NCBI GenBank assembly: GCA_944380295.1
Contig: CALWHE010000011.1
Coordinates: forward strand, 1 to 59,446
DNA length: 59,446 nucleotides
Direction of reading: 5' to 3'
From: an uncultured Christensenellaceae bacterium
Lineage (GTDB): Bacteria > Bacillota > Clostridia > Christensenellales > UBA3700
The position numbers were made by a program, and so were the translations under genes. Shown here piece after piece: positions 49,436-58,680 of the stretch; position 1 is the stretch's first letter; every line of letters starts with the position of its first letter. The notes below the pieces were generated by a model, which ran no database searches, was not told the DNA's origin, and saw only the letters and a list, made by a program, of their open reading frames with translations.

Positions 49436-51148
49436 TTACGCCTTTTCTTGCGCTTCCGCGCCCCGCCGACGCGCGGGGAAAAACACCGTGACGCAAGTCC
49501 CCTCCCCCGGCTTGCTCTTGATGTCCAGCGCGGCGCCGTATACGTTGCATACATGCTTGACTATGGCAAGCCCCAGACCCGTGCCTCCCGTCTTTTTCGA
49601 ACGGCTCTTGTCCACGCGGTAAAACCTTTCGCAAACTTTGGGCAAATGCTCTTCCGCTATGCCTATCCCCGTATCCGCCACCGTGAGCAGCACGCCTTTT
49701 TCGCTCTCTTGCACGCGCATTTCCACCTTGCCGCCGGGCGTGTTGTAATGCACGGCGTTACTGCACAGATTGCCCACCACCTCATAGATGTTGCGATAGT
49801 CGGCACGCACGCGGCCTTCACCACTCACAAACACTCTTATTCCCCGCTCTTCCGCCTGGTGCGCGTATTCCTGCCTGACTTCCGCCAGCACGGCGCCCAG
49901 GTCCACATCTTCTTCTCTTCTTTCCGCTCTGCCGCTTTCCAGGTCGCTGATATAAAGCATGTCCTGCACCAGACTGCTCAGCCGTTTGCTCTCCTTGTAA
50001 ATGCGTTCCAGCCGACTCTTTTCCCCTTCGCTGCCGCTTTTGGCAAGCAAAATCTCCGTCAGCCCCTGCATGGTGGTCAACGGCGTTTTCAGCTCGTGCG
50101 AAGCGTTGGCGAAAAACTCGCTCTTTTGGCGCATGGCGGCTTTTTCCTTGGTCAGATCGGCAATGAGCACGATGTGCTCTATCTCACTGTCTTCTCCCGC
50201 CGCCTTGAAACTGTAAACTTTGAAGTTGAGGTCCTTGCCTCCCAAACGATAAGAAAACTCTCCGTCCTCGCCGCGTATGAGCGCTTCATGCATCAGCTCT
50301 TTGAGCTTTTCGTCCTGCGTCAGGCGGGAAAAATGTTCGCCCATCACTTCTTCTTTTATGCGGAAAATTTTTTTGACCGGTTTGTTATACAAAACTATCT
50401 CGTTACGCGAAGAAAACGCAAGCACGCCCTGCGACATGTTGTTGAAGACGAATTCCAGCTTGGAACGCTCCCTCTTCATGTCCGCCAAAGAACCGCCCAA
50501 GCCGTCTACCAGCTCTTCCAGTTCCGTGGCGATATCGGCAAATTCATCGCCGTCCGTGCGCTCCGCCTTGCCCGTAACCAGCTTTTGCAGCTGCATATTG
50601 ACGGCGTTCAGCTTACCCGATACCGAACCGGAAATGCGGCGGGCGAAAACCGCCGCCACCGCCGCGCCGGCAGCCACCGCAAGACACAGAGCGCCGGCAG
50701 CCGCGCCGAAATAAGGCGCAAGCCCTTCTTCTTTATCCGCCGTCCGCAGGATATACTCGCTGCCGCCGGCAGTGAATTTTTCCGCGTGATAATAAACGTA
50801 TCCCTTCTCCGTTTCCGAATAACGGCGCACCGTGAGCGGCTCTCCTTGCGCGGCGGAAATTATCTCTTCCCGATCCATGTGATCTTCTTCCACCTCTCCC
50901 AAGCTGTCAAAAATCACTCTGCCCTCTTCGTCCGTGACGGTAAGACGGGTGCCGCTTATCCCTTCAAGCGCGGCAAAAGGCTCCGAACTTTCTTTGAGCA
51001 GAGAGATGACCAGCCGCGCCTTTTCCTCCACCGCTCTTTTCGCGCTGCCCGCGCACAGCCAAAAAGATGTGCCTAGGGCGGCAGCAAACACTATCGCGGC
51101 GGAAATAAAGGAAATAACCAAACAGCGCAAAGTGAGTTTTTTTCTCAT
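49436..51148 (-). CDS. PhoR-like sensor histidine kinase
   Basis: A 570-residue membrane kinase. Two membrane helices (about 8-32 and 165-190) flank an extracytoplasmic sensor domain of about 130 residues. A HAMP region and a PAS-like domain (about 255-330) come next. The kinase core has the H-box FFANASHELKTPLTTMQ (phospho-acceptor His), N-box NLCSNAVHYN, G1 VADTGIGIAEEHL and G2 KTGGTGLGLAIVKHV. It overlaps the response regulator stop (ATGA). Proximity to the pst genes suggests phosphate sensing as in PhoR, though this pair has its own promoter. Confidence 0.92.
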   Translation of the reverse strand: MRKKLTLRCLVISFISAAIVFAAALGTSFWLCAGSAKRAVEEKARLVISLLKESSEPFAALEGISGTRLTVTDEEGRVIFDSLGEVEEDHMDREEIISAAQGEPLTVRRYSETEKGYVYYHAEKFTAGGSEYILRTADKEEGLAPYFGAAAGALCLAVAAGAAVAAVFARRISGSVSGKLNAVNMQLQKLVTGKAERTDGDEFADIATELEELVDGLGGSLADMKRERSKLEFVFNNMSQGVLAFSSRNEIVLYNKPVKKIFRIKEEVMGEHFSRLTQDEKLKELMHEALIRGEDGEFSYRLGGKDLNFKVYSFKAAGEDSEIEHIVLIADLTKEKAAMRQKSEFFANASHELKTPLTTMQGLTEILLAKSGSEGEKSRLERIYKESKRLSSLVQDMLYISDLESGRAERREEDVDLGAVLAEVRQEYAHQAEERGIRVFVSGEGRVRADYRNIYEVVGNLCSNAVHYNTPGGKVEMRVQESEKGVLLTVADTGIGIAEEHLPKVCERFYRVDKSRSKKTGGTGLGLAIVKHVCNVYGAALDIKSKPGEGTCVTVFFPARRRGAEAQEKA

Positions 51149-51810
51149 CAGTCCACCCGATACCCCACGCCGCGGACGGTGACGATAATGTTCTCTCCGC
51201 CAACGGCTTTTATCTTGTCGCGGATCTGGGCGATGTGCATATCCAGCGCGCGCGTTTCGCCCATGAAATCCTCTCCCCACACGCTCTTGAATATCTCCTC
51301 GCGCGTAAGCGTTTCGCCGGCGCGCTCTATAAGCAGCTTGAACAGTTTGAACTCTTTTACGGTAAGCCCCAGCCTCTTTTCGCGGTAAGAGATATCGTAA
51401 AGTTTTTCATTCACCGCAAAATCGTTGTGCTTTTTCACATAGAGATTGGCGCGGCGCAGTCCCGCTTTGACGCGCGCAAGCAGCTCCATGATGGAAAAGG
51501 GCTTGGAAACATAATCGTCCGCGCCCTTGTTCAGTCCCTTGACAAAACTTATCTCGTCGCTTTTTGCGGACACTATTATCACGGGCAGACGTTCGTCGAC
51601 CTTGCGCAGGCGCGTGAGAATGGTGTAACCGTCTATGTCCGGCAGCATGATGTCTATGATGGCAAGAGAGGGACGCTTTTCTTCAAATGCTTCGAAAAAC
51701 GACTTCCCGTCGCCGAAAATGCGCACGTCGTAAACGCCTTCGAACGCGCCTTCGTAAACTTCCTGTATGCCTTCATCGTCTTCCACGATATATATCAACG
51801 CTTTATTCAT
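51148..51810 (-). CDS. OmpR/PhoB-family response regulator
   Basis: A 220-residue transcription factor. The receiver domain (1-120) has VEDDEGI, the phospho-acceptor Asp in LAIIDIMLPDIDGY, and Lys in DYVSKPFSIMELLARV. The winged-helix DNA-binding domain (125-220) has LTVKEFKLFKLLIERAGETL and HIAQIRDKIKAVGGENIIVT. Adjacent pst genes make the phosphate regulon its likely target. Confidence 0.93.
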   Translation of the reverse strand: MNKALIYIVEDDEGIQEVYEGAFEGVYDVRIFGDGKSFFEAFEEKRPSLAIIDIMLPDIDGYTILTRLRKVDERLPVIIVSAKSDEISFVKGLNKGADDYVSKPFSIMELLARVKAGLRRANLYVKKHNDFAVNEKLYDISYREKRLGLTVKEFKLFKLLIERAGETLTREEIFKSVWGEDFMGETRALDMHIAQIRDKIKAVGGENIIVTVRGVGYRVD

Positions 51811-51820
51811 ACCCGTCTTA

Positions 51821-51850
51821 ATTATAATATTTTTTCTCCGTTCAAGGCAA
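51821..51850 (-). promoter_or_regulatory. Promoter of the two-component system
   Basis: TTGCCT (51850-51845), 18-base spacer, TATAAT (51826-51821), just after the pstB stop codon. Confidence 0.6.
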
Positions 51851-51893
51851 GCGCGCGCGGCAGTTTGCCTTAAACCGTTTGGCAGCGCCTCTC

Positions 51894-52649
51894 TCAGCCG
51901 AATCTGCCGCTGATGTATCTCTGAGTTTCCTCTTTTGCCGGTGCGGAAAATATCTGTTCCGTTTGCCCGTATTCCACCAATTCCCCCAAAAGGAAAAAGC
52001 CGGTGTTGTCCGAAATGCGCGCCGCCTGCTGCATGTTGTGCGTGACAATGACCACGGTGGTCACCTTTTTAAGTTCGCTCATCAGTTCCTCTATCTTGGC
52101 GGTGGAGCCGGGATCGAGCGCGGAAGTAGGCTCGTCCATCAGCAGCACGCCCGGCTGCGTAGCAAGGGCGCGCGCTATGCACAATCTCTGTTGCTGTCCG
52201 CCGGAAAGCCCGAGCGCGGACCTGTTGAGCCTGTCTTTCAACTCTTCCCACATGGCGGCTTGTCTGAGCGATCTCTCTATTATCTCGTCCAGCTGCGCCC
52301 GCTTTTTTATGCCGAAAACGCGCGGTCCGTATGCCACATTGTCGTAAATGCTCATGGGGAAGGGATTGGGCTTTTGGAAGACCATGCCCACGCGCTTGCG
52401 CAGCCCGGTCACGTCTTTGCTCTTGTATATATCCTCTCCGCCGATGAGAAATTCGCCCGTTAATTTGCATTCCGGCACCAGATCGTTCATGCGGTTGAAG
52501 CATTTGAGCAAGGTGGTCTTGCCGCAACCGGACGGTCCGATGAACGCGGTGACTTTTTGCGCGGGTATTTCTATGTCAATGCTCTTGAGCGCGTGAAAAT
52601 CTCCGTAATAAAGATTTGCTTTGCGCACGCTTATTTCTTCTGCTTGCAT
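51894..52649 (-). CDS. pstB: Phosphate ABC transporter ATPase
   Basis: A 251-residue ATPase: [20 protein letters not shown] (Walker A), [20 protein letters not shown] (signature), [13 protein letters not shown] (Walker B) and [12 protein letters not shown] (H-loop) identify PstB. An AAGGAGAG site precedes ATG 52649. The first 74 bases of the gene lie inside the 3' end of the fused permease gene in another frame. No phoU follows, which is unusual for a pst operon. Confidence 0.97.
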   Translation of the reverse strand: MQAEEISVRKANLYYGDFHALKSIDIEIPAQKVTAFIGPSGCGKTTLLKCFNRMNDLVPECKLTGEFLIGGEDIYKSKDVTGLRKRVGMVFQKPNPFPMSIYDNVAYGPRVFGIKKRAQLDEIIERSLRQAAMWEELKDRLNRSALGLSGGQQQRLCIARALATQPGVLLMDEPTSALDPGSTAKIEELMSELKKVTTVVIVTHNMQQAARISDNTGFFLLGELVEYGQTEQIFSAPAKEETQRYISGRFG

Positions 52650-54408
52650 TTTTCTCTCCTTGAAATTTTTTCTGCAACGCCCTGCCCGCCGCTTCTGCGG
52701 CTACGTTCAGTGCCAGCACGATCAGCATGAGCACGCAGGCACAAGCAAACGCTTCGTCCGTATAGAGATTTTCTCCGGACAGATAATAAAGCGCCACCGC
52801 CAGCGTGGTGCCGCCGCTCATCGCCCCTTCCGGCATGGGCTGCAAACTCGAACCCATGGTGAACATAAAAGGCGCGGATTCGCTCATCACCCTGCCCACG
52901 GAAAGTATCGCCGCTGCCACGATACCCGGCAGAGCGGAAGGCAGCACCACCGTGAAGATGGTGCGCAGCTTGCCCGCGCCCAGCGCCAGCGCGCCCTCGC
53001 GCAGCGCCATGGGCACGGCGCGCAGACTTTCTTCCGTGGCGCGTATCACCGTGGGCAGCAACATCACGGATACGGTCAGACTGCCCGCGGCTATCGAATA
53101 ACTGCCGCCCAGCAGCTTTACGAAAGTGATGGCGCCGAACAGTCCGTATACTATCGAAGGGACTCCGCTCAAAATATCTATGGCGGAACGAATAATGCGC
53201 ACGAGCGGATTTTTACTGCCCGCATATTCGCTCAAAAACACCGCCGCGCAAATGCCCAGCGGCAGAGCGATGACAAGGCTTATGCCCACCGTCATCAGCG
53301 TGGCGGCCACGGAAGGCCAAATACTCACCTGCTGACCGTATTGATAATCTCCGAACAAAAGCCCGACGGAAAAGTGCGGCAGTCCCATCACCAAAAGATA
53401 AACTATCAGCGCGCACAAAAAAGCGAGCGCGAACAGGGCGCTTGCCACGCCGAACACTTTGCCCGCCGAGCACAGGCGCCTGCCAAATAAAAACTCGCCG
53501 CGTTTTTTCCGCCTCTGCCCTTTGTTTTTCTTGTCGGAAGTGACAAGAGAGAGCAAAATGACCGTGAACGCCACAAATGCGAGAAGCACCCCTCCGGTAG
53601 CAAAAAGCGCGCCCATCTGCACTTCTCCGGCATAGCCCATTTCCAGCACGATGTTGGCAGTGAGCGTGCGGAAGGAAGAAAACAGCCCATGCGGATATTG
53701 CGGAGAATTTCCCGCCACCATCACCACCGCCATGGTTTCTCCCAGCGCTCTGCCCACGCCGAGTATCATTGCCGCCGTCACGCCCGAACGCGCCGCCGGC
53801 ACCACCGTGCGGAACACCGCCTGATCGCGAGTGGCTCCCAATGCCAGCGCGCCCTCATAATAAGCGGCGGGCACCGCCTCCAACGCGGTCTTGGATAAAG
53901 ACGCCACCGTGGGGAAGATCATCATGCCCAATATGACCGACGTGAGTAAAAGTCCGCTTGAATTGCCGTTGGGAGAAAACACGTTGAAAAGCGGCATGAG
54001 CACCTTTATGCCGAAAAATCCGAAGATGACGGAAGGAACTCCCGCAAGTAGATTTATCACGGAAGAAAACACCGTCTTTATCTTCCCTTTGCAATAATAC
54101 GCCAAAAAAACCGCCGTAAAAAAGCCCAGCGTGCCGCCCACCAGCAGCGCGCATACCGTGGCGGTCAACGTGCCCGTCAGCATGGGTAAAATGCCGTAAC
54201 TGCCCGATATCGGCTGCCCGTAAACGTCGTTTGCGTCGGGAGCCCACGTTTGCCCCAGTAAAAATTTTCCCAAGCCCGTGGCTTGCAGCGCGGGCACGCT
54301 TTTTATAACGATAAACAAAAATATCGCCGCCGCCGCTACAATGCACAGCACGGCGCATACGGCAAAGAAAACTTTGCCGCACGCTTCTTTTACGCTTTTC
54401 TCTTTCAT
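52576..54408 (-). CDS. Fused phosphate permease PstC-PstA
   Basis: A 610-residue membrane protein made of two complete permeases in one chain. Residues 1-300 are PstC-like: a first helix, then [38 protein letters not shown] and the EAA loop [21 protein letters not shown] basic cytosolic linker follows ([18 protein letters not shown], about 298-315). The rest is PstA-like: [60 protein letters not shown]. PstC and PstA are normally separate proteins. The C-terminal tail (about 24 residues, basic) is encoded by sequence that is also the start of pstB. Confidence 0.93.
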   Translation of the reverse strand: MKEKSVKEACGKVFFAVCAVLCIVAAAAIFLFIVIKSVPALQATGLGKFLLGQTWAPDANDVYGQPISGSYGILPMLTGTLTATVCALLVGGTLGFFTAVFLAYYCKGKIKTVFSSVINLLAGVPSVIFGFFGIKVLMPLFNVFSPNGNSSGLLLTSVILGMMIFPTVASLSKTALEAVPAAYYEGALALGATRDQAVFRTVVPAARSGVTAAMILGVGRALGETMAVVMVAGNSPQYPHGLFSSFRTLTANIVLEMGYAGEVQMGALFATGGVLLAFVAFTVILLSLVTSDKKNKGQRRKKRGEFLFGRRLCSAGKVFGVASALFALAFLCALIVYLLVMGLPHFSVGLLFGDYQYGQQVSIWPSVAATLMTVGISLVIALPLGICAAVFLSEYAGSKNPLVRIIRSAIDILSGVPSIVYGLFGAITFVKLLGGSYSIAAGSLTVSVMLLPTVIRATEESLRAVPMALREGALALGAGKLRTIFTVVLPSALPGIVAAAILSVGRVMSESAPFMFTMGSSLQPMPEGAMSGGTTLAVALYYLSGENLYTDEAFACACVLMLIVLALNVAAEAAGRALQKKFQGEKNASRRNKRAQSKSLLRRFSRAQEH

Positions 54409-54412
54409 AAAC

Positions 54413-55312
54413 TCATGCCGCGGAGAGCGCGCTGAATTTGGTTATTGCGCCCGTATATATGCCGAACAACTGCGCGATACCAACGTTTTGCAGCTCGTTG
54501 TCCGGATGCACTATCACCGCTATGGCGTCCAGCGCTATCGCAAAATGGCTTATCTGCGCCTCGTCCGCCTCTTTCACCGCGGAAGAACCCAGCCCTATCA
54601 CATTGCCGGCGGCGTCCGCTTTGACGGCGGAAATTCCGTGCGACGTGCCCTGGCAGTTTTTGCTTATTTCCACGTCTGCCACATTTTCTCCGCCTATACG
54701 CTTATAAGCGCCGATCAGTTTGTCCATAAGCGGATCCACGGAAGTTGACCCGCTTATGGCGATGCTTCCGCTGAGCGCCTGCGCGGGGGCGGCATATTCC
54801 GTTGCGCCCTCTTCCTGCTTGACGTAACCCTCTTCCGCCACTATCTCCTGCGCCTGCACGCTTTTGAGAAATTTGACAAAGTCCTGCGTGGCGGGCGTAA
54901 GCCTTTCTGCCTCCGTCAGCGCCCTGTTGGTCATTATCTCAAAGGGACGCTGCATCTTGTAAGTGCCGTTCAGCACGTTTTCCGCCGTGGCTTCCACTCC
55001 TTCCACCTGCAACACCTTGACGCTCTCGTCCACCGAACCCAAAGAAACATACCCTATGCCCGTGGGCGTGGAAGACACCAGCGAGATCACCGTGGAAGTT
55101 TTGTCCTGTTCCAGGGCGCCTTTCATCAGACCGGCTTCTTTGAGCGAAGTCCCGTCCTCCGCTTTGACGATGCTTTCAAACGCGTCGCGCGTGCCGCTGC
55201 CCGCCGTTCTGGCGATGACGGCGATGTTTTTTTCACCGCACGCGGTCAAAATTGCCGTAAGCGCCAAAACGAGCACCACGACAATAAAAATCACTTTTTT
55301 CGATCTTTTCAT
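54413..55312 (-). CDS. Phosphate-binding lipoprotein PstS, apparently circularly permuted
   Basis: A 299-residue lipoprotein (signal ending LTACGEK; start 55312 with AGGAGG). All parts of a PstS are present but in exchanged order. The mature N-terminus is what is normally the second half: AVIARTAGSGTRDAFESIV, TGIGYVSLGSVDESVKVLQV, YKMQRPFEIMTN, QEIVAEEGYVKQ. After a linker of about 14 residues comes the normal first half: SGSIAISGSTSVDPLMDKLI, CQGTSHGISAVK, IALDAIAVIVHPDNELQNVG, ending in IYTGAITKFSAL. Phosphate-binding loops (GSTS, SSA, GSGTR) are all retained, so binding is likely preserved. It is the first gene of the pst operon. Confidence 0.88.
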   Translation of the reverse strand: MKRSKKVIFIVVVLVLALTAILTACGEKNIAVIARTAGSGTRDAFESIVKAEDGTSLKEAGLMKGALEQDKTSTVISLVSSTPTGIGYVSLGSVDESVKVLQVEGVEATAENVLNGTYKMQRPFEIMTNRALTEAERLTPATQDFVKFLKSVQAQEIVAEEGYVKQEEGATEYAAPAQALSGSIAISGSTSVDPLMDKLIGAYKRIGGENVADVEISKNCQGTSHGISAVKADAAGNVIGLGSSAVKEADEAQISHFAIALDAIAVIVHPDNELQNVGIAQLFGIYTGAITKFSALSAA

Positions 55313-55363
55313 ATATGCCTCCTGTTTATTGTCTGTCCCGATTTCTTGCCCCTCATCATCGAC

Positions 55364-55418
55364 ATTATAATCCCGGAAAAGCAAGGCAAACTATCAAAAA
55401 AAGTAATCGTATTGTAAG
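55364..55418 (-). promoter_or_regulatory. pst operon promoter with possible Pho-box repeats
   Basis: TATAAT (55369-55364) has no good -35. Upstream the minus strand reads CTTACAATACGATTACTT (55418-55401), two TTAC half-sites 11 bases apart like PhoP/PhoB boxes, followed by TGATAG. Lack of a -35 with upstream direct repeats suits an activator-dependent promoter. Confidence 0.45.
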
Positions 55419-55586
55419 TTTTCGGTAAGCGGCGAAACGCCGCAAAAGAGGCTCTGTTATATTACGCATGAAAAAACGCGGCGGAAACCCGCGCCGCGCC
55501 TGCGAGCGGCTTTTGCCGCGAAAAATGCTTATCCGTGCTTATTTATTAAAGCGGCGGCGCTTTCTCTCCGCCGCGCTTGCGCGCAT

Positions 55587-55943
55587 TTATTCGCGCGCCA
55601 CGCTTGCCACGGCAATGAGATCCGCCCCGGACGAAGCGGCGTTTTTTATCACCGTATCGCCCGCCCGCACCGGCGCCGTGAGCACCGTGTGCCGCGCCTG
55701 TTCGGCGATGGGCGCAATGAATTTTTTGTTGACCGGCACGGAAACGCGCAGCGCCACGGCGCCCCGCTCCCCGCCCTTCACGCGCACGCTCACGGAAAAG
55801 GTGCGCACGGGATCGGTCATTTCCGCCACCGCGTATTCTCTGCCGCGCGGGCAGGAATTGCCCGTCACGATCACTTCCCCGTCTTTTTCTTCCGCCGTGA
55901 GCGCACAGCCCAACGGACAACGTATGCAGACGAACTCTTTCAT
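55587..55943 (-). CDS. DUF1667 Cys-rich protein of the flavoprotein operon
   Basis: A 118-residue protein: KEFVCIRCPLGCALTAEEKD has CxxCxxxC and GNSCPRGREYAVAEMTDPVR adds a fourth Cys, the DUF1667 pattern suggesting an Fe-S cluster. In Firmicutes this small protein is the usual third gene after two FAD oxidoreductases of the GlpA/GlpB type and may connect them to an electron acceptor. The start at 55943 overlaps the preceding stop (ATGA). Confidence 0.88.
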   Translation of the reverse strand: MKEFVCIRCPLGCALTAEEKDGEVIVTGNSCPRGREYAVAEMTDPVRTFSVSVRVKGGERGAVALRVSVPVNKKFIAPIAEQARHTVLTAPVRAGDTVIKNAASSGADLIAVASVARE

Positions 55944-57187
55944 TGCTTTGCCCTCAATGTTATGACGATTTTCCGCGCCGCGCGCAGGCGCGCCGCCTTT
56001 TCTTCCGGCAGGGTGAGATACTCCATCTCCCCCGGCGCCGCCACGCGGCGGAAGAGGGAATAAACCTCTTCTCCGTCCGCCTGCGCGCTGATATAGACGT
56101 TTTTCACTTCCGACGCCACGCGCAATTTGAGCGAAAGCGCCCCGCGCGCGCCGCGCCGCAAAAACTGCGGCACCGCATAGCGCACGCCGCCCGTGCACTC
56201 CACCGCCGCAAGCTCGCCGCCCGCGCTCTCTCCGGCAAGATATTCCGCCGCAAAACGCGCGCACTCTTCCGCTTCCTTGCAGGCGTTGTCCGCCAGATCG
56301 TGCACGTGCAGCATGTTGCCCACGCAAAACAGCCCGTCCACCGAAGTCATCATGCGCTCGTCCACCCGCGCGCCCTGCGTGACGGGATCGAGTTGTGCCC
56401 CCGCGCCGCGCAAAAGCTCCGTTTCCGGGATCAGTCCCACGCTCAAAAGCAGCGTGTCGCATTCATAGAACCTTTCACTCCCCGGCACCGGGCGCAGTTT
56501 TTCGTCCACGCGGCTCACGGTAACGCCGCTCAGCCTGCCGCCGCTCTCTTTGATGTCCGTCACGGTGTGCGAAAGCAGCAGCGGTATGCCGAAGTCGTCC
56601 AGGCATTGCGCTATGTTGCGCTTCAAGCCGGAAGAAAAGGGCATCAGCTCCGCCACGGCACACACCTCTCCGCCCTGCAAAATTGCGCGGCGCGCCATGA
56701 TAAGCCCGATGTCGCCCGAACCCAATATAAAAAACTTTTTGCCCGGCATCACGCCGTTTATGTTGATGAGTTTTTGCGCCGTGCCCGCCGTATACACGCC
56801 CGCACACCTGGCGCCGGGTATGCCGATGGCGCCGCGCGGACGCTCTCTGCAACCGCAGGCAAGTATCACGGCGTCCGCCCTAAGAGTGAAAAGTCCCTTT
56901 TCACTCACGCATTCCACGCTCTTATCCGGCTTTACCGAAAGCACGGTGGTCGAGGTGAGGCACTTGATGCCTTCCGCCTCTTTTTCCAGCCGCGCGGCGT
57001 ATTCCGGACCCGTCAGCTCCTGCTTGAACATGTGCAGCCCGAAGCCGCTGTGCACGCATTGGTTGAGTATGCCGCCCAGGCACTTGTCCCGCTCTATCAC
57101 GGTGATGTCTTCAACGCCGCACCTTCTTGCCTGTGCCGCCGCGGCAAGTCCCGCCGGACCGCCGCCCACTATGACGAGTTTATTCAT
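55940..57187 (-). CDS. NAD(P)/FAD-dependent pyridine nucleotide-disulfide-type oxidoreductase
   Basis: A 415-residue flavoprotein. IVGGGPAGLAAAAQARRCGV (FAD site, residues 5-24), KLININGVMPGKKFFILGSGDIGLIM region (second GxGxxG, NAD(P) site, split about 139-165) and VDGLFCVGNMLHVHDLADNA (C-terminal FAD GD-type motif with altered residues) define the class. No redox-active CxxC pair is evident. It is the second gene of a coupled trio with a GlpA-like dehydrogenase and DUF1667, and probably relays electrons from the first flavoprotein. Confidence 0.88.
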   Translation of the reverse strand: MNKLVIVGGGPAGLAAAAQARRCGVEDITVIERDKCLGGILNQCVHSGFGLHMFKQELTGPEYAARLEKEAEGIKCLTSTTVLSVKPDKSVECVSEKGLFTLRADAVILACGCRERPRGAIGIPGARCAGVYTAGTAQKLININGVMPGKKFFILGSGDIGLIMARRAILQGGEVCAVAELMPFSSGLKRNIAQCLDDFGIPLLLSHTVTDIKESGGRLSGVTVSRVDEKLRPVPGSERFYECDTLLLSVGLIPETELLRGAGAQLDPVTQGARVDERMMTSVDGLFCVGNMLHVHDLADNACKEAEECARFAAEYLAGESAGGELAAVECTGGVRYAVPQFLRRGARGALSLKLRVASEVKNVYISAQADGEEVYSLFRRVAAPGEMEYLTLPEEKAARLRAARKIVITLRAKQ

Positions 57188-58634
57188 CGATATGCCCCTC
57201 CGCCATAAAAGAGCCGCCGCCGCATTTGGTGACCGCGCAGACGTCCATGCCCAGCTCGCGCGCCAAGATCTCCGCCGTGCGCGGCATGCAGAATCCCGAC
57301 TGGCACCTGCCCATGCCCGCGCGCGTGCGCCGTTTGATACCGTCCAGATCGCGCGCGCCGAGCGGGCGGCGTATCGCGTCCACTATCTCCGCTTCCGTGA
57401 CCTGTTCGCAGCGGCAGACTATCCGGCCGAACGCGGGATCGCGCGCAACGGCTTGCGCCCGTTCTTCTTCATCCATGGCGGCAAAGGCGCGAATGCCCTT
57501 GCGCTCGGATATATATTCCTTGTTTACGGAAAGGCACAGATCGTCTGCCGCCTCTTCCGCCAAAAATCTGCCTATTGCCGGCGCGCAGGTCAAGCCGGGC
57601 GATTCTATCCCCGCGGCGTTATACCAGCCGTCGAACGCCTTGCCCACAATAAAATCATCGCCGCTAGGGTGGGCGCGAACGCCGGAAAAGCGGGTGATGG
57701 CGGCTTTGAGCGAGAGGGACGGCACGCTCTTGCGCGCGCCGGCAAACACTCTCTCCCCGCCCGCGCTCGTGGTGCGCGCGTCATCTTTATCCTCTATGTC
57801 GTCCGCCGTGGGTCCTATCAGCAGATTGCCGTGCACGGTGGGCGTGACCAAAATGCCCTTGCCCAGCGCCGTGGGAGTGTGGAAGAGCGTGCGTTCGGTC
57901 TTGTTCCCTTCCGTTTTATCCATGAGAATGTATTCGCCGCGGCGCGGAGTTATTTCAAAGCGCGGCATCTTTTCCTTGTCCCTCCCCTCGTAAGCGGCGC
58001 ATATCTCGTCTGCATGCACGCCAGCGCAGTTGATGACCGCCCTAGCAGTGTAAATTTCGCCGTTTGCGGTGCGCACGCTCATCTCTTTGTCCCGTCCGGT
58101 CACCCCGGTGACGCGTGTATCGAAGAAAAATTCCGCGCCGTTCACGCAGGCGTTTTCCGCATACGCCAGCGTTTCTTCATAAGGGCTGACAATGCCGGAA
58201 GAGGTGCACAGCAGCGCGGCGGTGACTTTTTCCGATATGCCGCTCTCCAAGCCGCGCGCCTGCTCTCCGCTTATTATACTCAGCCCGGGCACGCGGTTTT
58301 TTATGCCGCGTTCCATAAGGGTGTGCAGCGTTTTTTCCTCTTCTTTATCAAAAGCCAGCACCATGGAGCCGTTTTTGCGATAAGGAAAATCAAGCCGTTT
58401 GCTCTCCCACTCCGTGAGAGCGCAGCCCAACACGTTGAAGAACGCTTTTTTGCTGCCCGGCAGAGCGTCAAAGCCGCCGTGCACTATGCCGGAATTGGCT
58501 TTGGAAGCGCCGCAGGCAAGATCGTGCGCGCTCTCCAACACGGCGATACGCGCCTTGTATGCGGAGAGCTTGCTTGCCACGGCGCAGCCGATGACCCCTG
58601 CGCCGATAATGATGATGTCGTATTTTTCTTTCAT
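57180..58634 (-). CDS. GlpA-like FAD-dependent dehydrogenase with BFD [2Fe-2S] domain
   Basis: A 484-residue flavoenzyme of the DAO/glycerol-3-phosphate dehydrogenase superfamily. IIIIGAGVIGCAVASKLSAY (residues 6-25) binds FAD, ACGASKANSGIVHGGFDALP and DFIVGKAFDGWYNAAGIESP are family signatures, and the C-terminal 80 residues hold the BFD-type Fe-S domain (VCRCEQVTEAEIVDAI; GRCQSGFC). The likely substrate is glycerol 3-phosphate or a similar hydroxy acid; this cannot be fixed from sequence. It heads the trio and overlaps the next gene by eight bases. Confidence 0.88.
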   Translation of the reverse strand: MKEKYDIIIIGAGVIGCAVASKLSAYKARIAVLESAHDLACGASKANSGIVHGGFDALPGSKKAFFNVLGCALTEWESKRLDFPYRKNGSMVLAFDKEEEKTLHTLMERGIKNRVPGLSIISGEQARGLESGISEKVTAALLCTSSGIVSPYEETLAYAENACVNGAEFFFDTRVTGVTGRDKEMSVRTANGEIYTARAVINCAGVHADEICAAYEGRDKEKMPRFEITPRRGEYILMDKTEGNKTERTLFHTPTALGKGILVTPTVHGNLLIGPTADDIEDKDDARTTSAGGERVFAGARKSVPSLSLKAAITRFSGVRAHPSGDDFIVGKAFDGWYNAAGIESPGLTCAPAIGRFLAEEAADDLCLSVNKEYISERKGIRAFAAMDEEERAQAVARDPAFGRIVCRCEQVTEAEIVDAIRRPLGARDLDGIKRRTRAGMGRCQSGFCMPRTAEILARELGMDVCAVTKCGGGSFMAEGHIDE

Positions 58635-58651
58635 TTTTCCGCCTTTTCCGT

Positions 58652-58680
58652 ATTATATCACATACGCGCGCGAATTTCAA
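58652..58680 (-). promoter_or_regulatory. Promoter of the flavoprotein operon
   Basis: TTGAAA (58680-58675), 17-base spacer, TATAAT (58657-58652). Confidence 0.78.

Noticed and set aside
55468..55965. Plus-strand 165-codon frame opposite the DUF1667 gene
   Set aside because: Antisense of a clear DUF1667 protein that is coupled to the flavoprotein operon.
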